Source: Arthrobacter globiformis NBRC 12137 (GTDB taxonomy: Bacteria; Actinomycetota; Actinomycetes; Actinomycetales; Micrococcaceae). Taken from it: a DNA stretch of 64,000 nucleotides. The notes under the pieces are model-generated. The model was not told the origin of the DNA, did no database searches, and worked only from the letters and a program-made list of their open reading frames with translations. Below are positions 61,468 through 64,000 of the stretch, piece by piece. Each line of letters opens with the position of its first letter. Within the stretch, counting starts at the first letter, position 1. A program made the position numbers and the translations under genes. Location: assembly GCF_000238915.1 (NCBI RefSeq), contig NZ_BAEG01000027.1, forward strand, positions 1 to 64,000, in the 5' to 3' direction.

Positions 61468-61538
61468 GTGTCCTCCACGCCTCGTCGTCTGGCCGTCCAT
61501 TCGGGATTTCTGTCTTTTCGGGGTCTAGCCCGAAAAGT

Positions 61539-61554
61539 GTCCGGTATCCCGTAC
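61539..61554. promoter_or_regulatory. IclR/HutR-type operator upstream of the regulator gene
   Basis: GTCCGGTATCCCGTAC, identical to the hutU-proximal site over the first 12 bases, imperfect in the right arm. About 72 bases before the regulator ATG, so it fits autoregulation. Confidence 0.5.
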
Positions 61555-61605
61555 TTAAGCTTGCGCCCAGCCCGCTCTCTGCGACCCTCCTTCGGAACCA
61601 CGGCC

Positions 61606-61621
61606 GTCTGGAATACCAGAC
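61606..61621. promoter_or_regulatory. IclR/HutR-type operator, perfect palindrome
   Basis: GTCTGG-AATA-CCAGAC, perfect 6-4-6 palindrome, 57 bases before the SDR gene and in the divergent region with the IclR gene. Suggests that the SDR may be under the same control. Confidence 0.6.
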
Positions 61622-61677
61622 ATCACTTGGTTGGTCCCATCATCCCGCTTCCCCGGATACGGCGGTAGCGTTTGTCC

Positions 61678-62595
61678 ATGGAATTTCCGCTGAGGGGCAA
61701 GGTAGCGCTGGTCGCCGGGGCCACGCGGGGGGCAGGCCGCGGAACGGCCGTGGCCCTCGGTGAAGCCGGGGCGGTGGTCTACTGCACCGGACGCACTACC
61801 AAGGGCCGGACGTCCGACTACCGCCGCCCGGAAACCATTGAGGAAACGGCCGCCATGGTGAGCGAGGCCGGCGGGACCGGCATCGCAGTGGCGGTGGACC
61901 ATTTCAACGCCCCGGAGGTAGAAGCGCTGGTCCGCCGAATCGAGGACGGGCACGGTCGGCTTGACATCCTGGTGAATGACATTTGGGGCGGCGAAAACCT
62001 CATCCAGTGGAATACACCCCTTTGGGAACACGACCTGGACGGAGGTCTGCGGATGCTGCACGGGGCCATCGACACGCACCTGGTCACGAGCCACTTCGCG
62101 CTGCCGCTGCTCATCCGGCGGCCGGGAGGACTAGTGGTGGAAATGACGGACGGAACGCGGGAGTACAACACCACGCATTATCGGCTTTCGGCGTTTTACG
62201 ACCTCGCCAAGTCCGCTGTCCTGCGGCTCGCCTTCAGCCAGGCCGAGGAGCTGAAGCCGTTCGGTTGCACGGCCGTGGCACTGACCCCGGGGTGGATGCG
62301 CTCGGAAATGATGCTCGAGCACTACGGCGTGACCGAAGCCAACTGGCGGGAGGCAGCGGCCACGAATCCGCACTTCGCCGCCATTTCGGAAAGCCCGTTG
62401 TTTGTGGGCCGGGCGGTCGCCGCTCTGGCCGCCGATTCTGACGTACACCGCCGAACCGGCGGCTCGTTCTCCTCCGGCGGGCTGGCACTGGAGTACGGCT
62501 TCACCGACGTCGACGGCTCCCGGCCTGACTGCTGGCGCTACCTGGCGGAGGTCCAGGACGCCGGACTGCCCGCCGATGATACCGGCTACCGCTGA
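61678..62595 (+). CDS. SDR family oxidoreductase
   Basis: 305 residues. Cofactor motif GATRGAGRGTAVALGEAGA, catalytic YDLAK (Tyr-x3-Lys) within RLSAFYDLAKSAVLRLAFSQ. The usual NNAG is replaced by NDIWGGEN, and an insertion follows, as in DHRS1-like SDRs. NAD(P)-dependent; substrate unknown. ATG 61678 was chosen over TTG 61672. Divergent from the IclR gene. Confidence 0.88.
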   Translation: MEFPLRGKVALVAGATRGAGRGTAVALGEAGAVVYCTGRTTKGRTSDYRRPETIEETAAMVSEAGGTGIAVAVDHFNAPEVEALVRRIEDGHGRLDILVNDIWGGENLIQWNTPLWEHDLDGGLRMLHGAIDTHLVTSHFALPLLIRRPGGLVVEMTDGTREYNTTHYRLSAFYDLAKSAVLRLAFSQAEELKPFGCTAVALTPGWMRSEMMLEHYGVTEANWREAAATNPHFAAISESPLFVGRAVAALAADSDVHRRTGGSFSSGGLALEYGFTDVDGSRPDCWRYLAEVQDAGLPADDTGYR

Positions 62596-62882
62596 GGCGG
62601 AGGGGGCTGCTGGATCTGACTTCGGCAGCTGCCATCCATCTCCTCGGGCTGCATGCATCTCGGATCCGGCAAAAACCAGGCACGGGGTTGCGAGGCATCA
62701 ACAGCAGGGACAGGGCACATTTTGCCGACGCGGCCGCGGAGCATGGCCACCGTTCGCACCAAATGCGGCGCGTCGCACAGTCTGAAATCAAAGACACCAA
62801 GAGCCCGTGAGTCTCATCACAGCTCCTCCGAACATGGTCTGCTGGATAGCGATCCCCCTCCCAATGACGAGAAGGTATTCGC

Positions 62883-64000
62883 ATGCAACAAGCCCAAACA
62901 ACTGATGAGTTGGCGCCCGAAAACGCGACCAGCACCGCCGTCGGAACCGCCGTCGAAACCGTTCTGAACCGCGGCCTCAACGTCCGCCACATCCGCTTCA
63001 TGGCGCTGGGCTCTGCCATCGGCACCGGCCTGTTCTACGGTTCCGCGTCTGCCATCCAAAAAGCCGGCCCCGCCGTGCTGCTCGCCTACATGATCGGCGG
63101 CGCGGCCGTGTTCATGGTGATGCGCGCACTTGGCGAAATGGCCGTGCGGCACCCGGTTTCCGGATCCTTCGGGCAGTACGCCAGCCGCTATCTTGGCCCG
63201 CTGGCAGGCTTCGTGACCGGCTGGACCTACGTCTTCGAGATGGCGATCGTGGCCATCGCCGATGTCACCGCCTTCAGCATTTATATGGGCTTCTGGTTCC
63301 CGTCCGTGGAGCGGTGGGTCTGGATCCTGGCCATCATCTTCCTCCTTGCGGCGCTGAATCTGCTGAGCGTAAAGGTCTTCGGCGAACTCGAATTCTGGTT
63401 CACGCTGGTCAAGGTTGCAGCCATTATCGCCATGATCGCGGGCGGTGCGGCCATCCTGGCGTTCGGGTTCCAGAACGGTGAGACCTCGGCCGTTCCGGGC
63501 CTGGGTAACCTGGTGGAGCACGGCGGCCTGTTCCCGAACGGCTTCGAGGGGCTCCTGGCCTCGTTCGCCGTCGTCATGTTCGCCTTCGGCGGGATTGAAA
63601 CCATCGGCATCACAGCCGGCGAGGCAGCCGACCCCAAGAAGGTGATCCCGAAGGCCGTCAATACAGTGCCGGTCCGGGTCCTGCTGTTCTATGTACTCAC
63701 CCTCGGCGTGCTGATGAGCCTCTTTCCGTGGAACGAGATCGGCAGCGGCGGCAGCCCGTTCGTGCAGATCTTCAGCGGCCTGGGCATTCCCGCCGCACCG
63801 CACATCCTCAATGCCGTGGTGATCACCGCCGCCCTGTCCGCCATCAACAGCGACATCTTCGGCGCCGGGCGGATCCTCTTCGGTTTGGCCAGGCAGGGGC
63901 ATGCACCGCAGAGCTTCGGGCGGGTTTCCCGGCATGGCGTGCCGTGGATGACTGTGGTGATGATGGCCGGGATCCTGCTGGTGGGAGTGGTCCTGAACGC
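62883..64000 (+). CDS. Amino acid permease (APC superfamily), cut by the window edge
   Basis: First ~372 residues visible. [23 protein letters not shown] is the APC/AAT-family TM1 motif; further TMs include [20 protein letters not shown] and [20 protein letters not shown]. About nine TM are present before the edge. It belongs to the ProY/GabP/HutT branch; adjacency to the hut block suggests histidine or urocanate uptake, though this is not certain. ATG 62883, with GAGAAGG upstream. The gap 62596-62882 shows no other gene. Confidence 0.9.
   Translation, partial: MQQAQTTDELAPENATSTAVGTAVETVLNRGLNVRHIRFMALGSAIGTGLFYGSASAIQKAGPAVLLAYMIGGAAVFMVMRALGEMAVRHPVSGSFGQYASRYLGPLAGFVTGWTYVFEMAIVAIADVTAFSIYMGFWFPSVERWVWILAIIFLLAALNLLSVKVFGELEFWFTLVKVAAIIAMIAGGAAILAFGFQNGETSAVPGLGNLVEHGGLFPNGFEGLLASFAVVMFAFGGIETIGITAGEAADPKKVIPKAVNTVPVRVLLFYVLTLGVLMSLFPWNEIGSGGSPFVQIFSGLGIPAAPHILNAVVITAALSAINSDIFGAGRILFGLARQGHAPQSFGRVSRHGVPWMTVVMMAGILLVGVVLN

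Overview
The window is a 64 kb piece of a high-GC actinobacterial chromosome. Dense, short-spaced genes, frequent GTG starts, ATGA/GTGA/TGATG gene overlaps, ANTAR, DUF1508 and Asp23-type genes, a levansucrase and a Glu-Asp-Phe tRNA cluster fit an Arthrobacter/Pseudarthrobacter-like member of the Micrococcaceae. The genus is inferred from gene content and was not tested by a search. No prophage, insertion sequence, CRISPR array or rRNA is visible. Both edges cut a gene: a flavoprotein monooxygenase on the left and an amino-acid permease on the right.

Region by region. 0.8-5.2 kb: nadE, a quinone-oxidoreductase-like enzyme, and an IclR regulator divergent from a two-subunit 3-oxoacid CoA-transferase, with two matching operator-like palindromes between them. 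5.2-8.6 kb: an ankyrin-repeat lipoprotein and a secreted GlcG/HbpS-type haem-binding protein, divergent from a five-TM histidine kinase and a NarL-type regulator; this resembles the HbpS-SenS-SenR redox/haem sensing system of streptomycetes. 8.7-16.6 kb: alcohol dehydrogenase, cold-shock protein, DinB protein, acyl-CoA dehydrogenase divergent from an acyl-CoA synthetase/MarR pair, a PAS-ANTAR protein with a DUF1508 protein, and an ArsR-fold regulator. 17-22.3 kb: a valine/3-hydroxyisobutyrate degradation operon (mmsA, hydrolase, mmsB, enoyl-CoA hydratase) ending in a CPBP-like membrane protein. 22.5-31 kb: exonuclease III, then an ABC sugar importer operon followed by a LacI regulator that carries a one-base frameshift, divergent from a GH13 alpha-glucosidase.

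31-34 kb: a five-gene Asp23/Gls24 envelope cluster and a lipoprotein. 34.1-36.9 kb: a secreted GH68 levansucrase, a LacI-type operator, two tandem copies of a palindromic repeat (a third copy lies at 22.4 kb), and tRNA-Glu/Asp/Phe with promoter and terminator. 37-44 kb: EamA exporter, small zinc peptidase, NlpC/P60 hydrolase, ABC exporter with a LolA-like protein, DedA protein. 44-49 kb: a 935-residue phosphohistidine enzyme with rifampicin-phosphotransferase architecture coupled to a universal stress protein, then a lone Rossmann-fold protein. 49-64 kb: CopC, an AzgA purine permease, hutG, a class A PBP, a CPA1 antiporter, two small proteins, and the histidine utilisation block hutU-hutH with an IclR regulator, an SDR and an amino-acid permease.

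Shared themes are sugar, amino-acid and acyl-CoA catabolism under local IclR, MarR and LacI regulators, most with a recognisable palindrome beside them. The observations most worth following up are the HbpS/SenS/SenR-like locus with its ankyrin lipoprotein, the broken LacI gene beside LacI-type operators, the three-copy palindromic repeat family, and the rifampicin-phosphotransferase-like enzyme.
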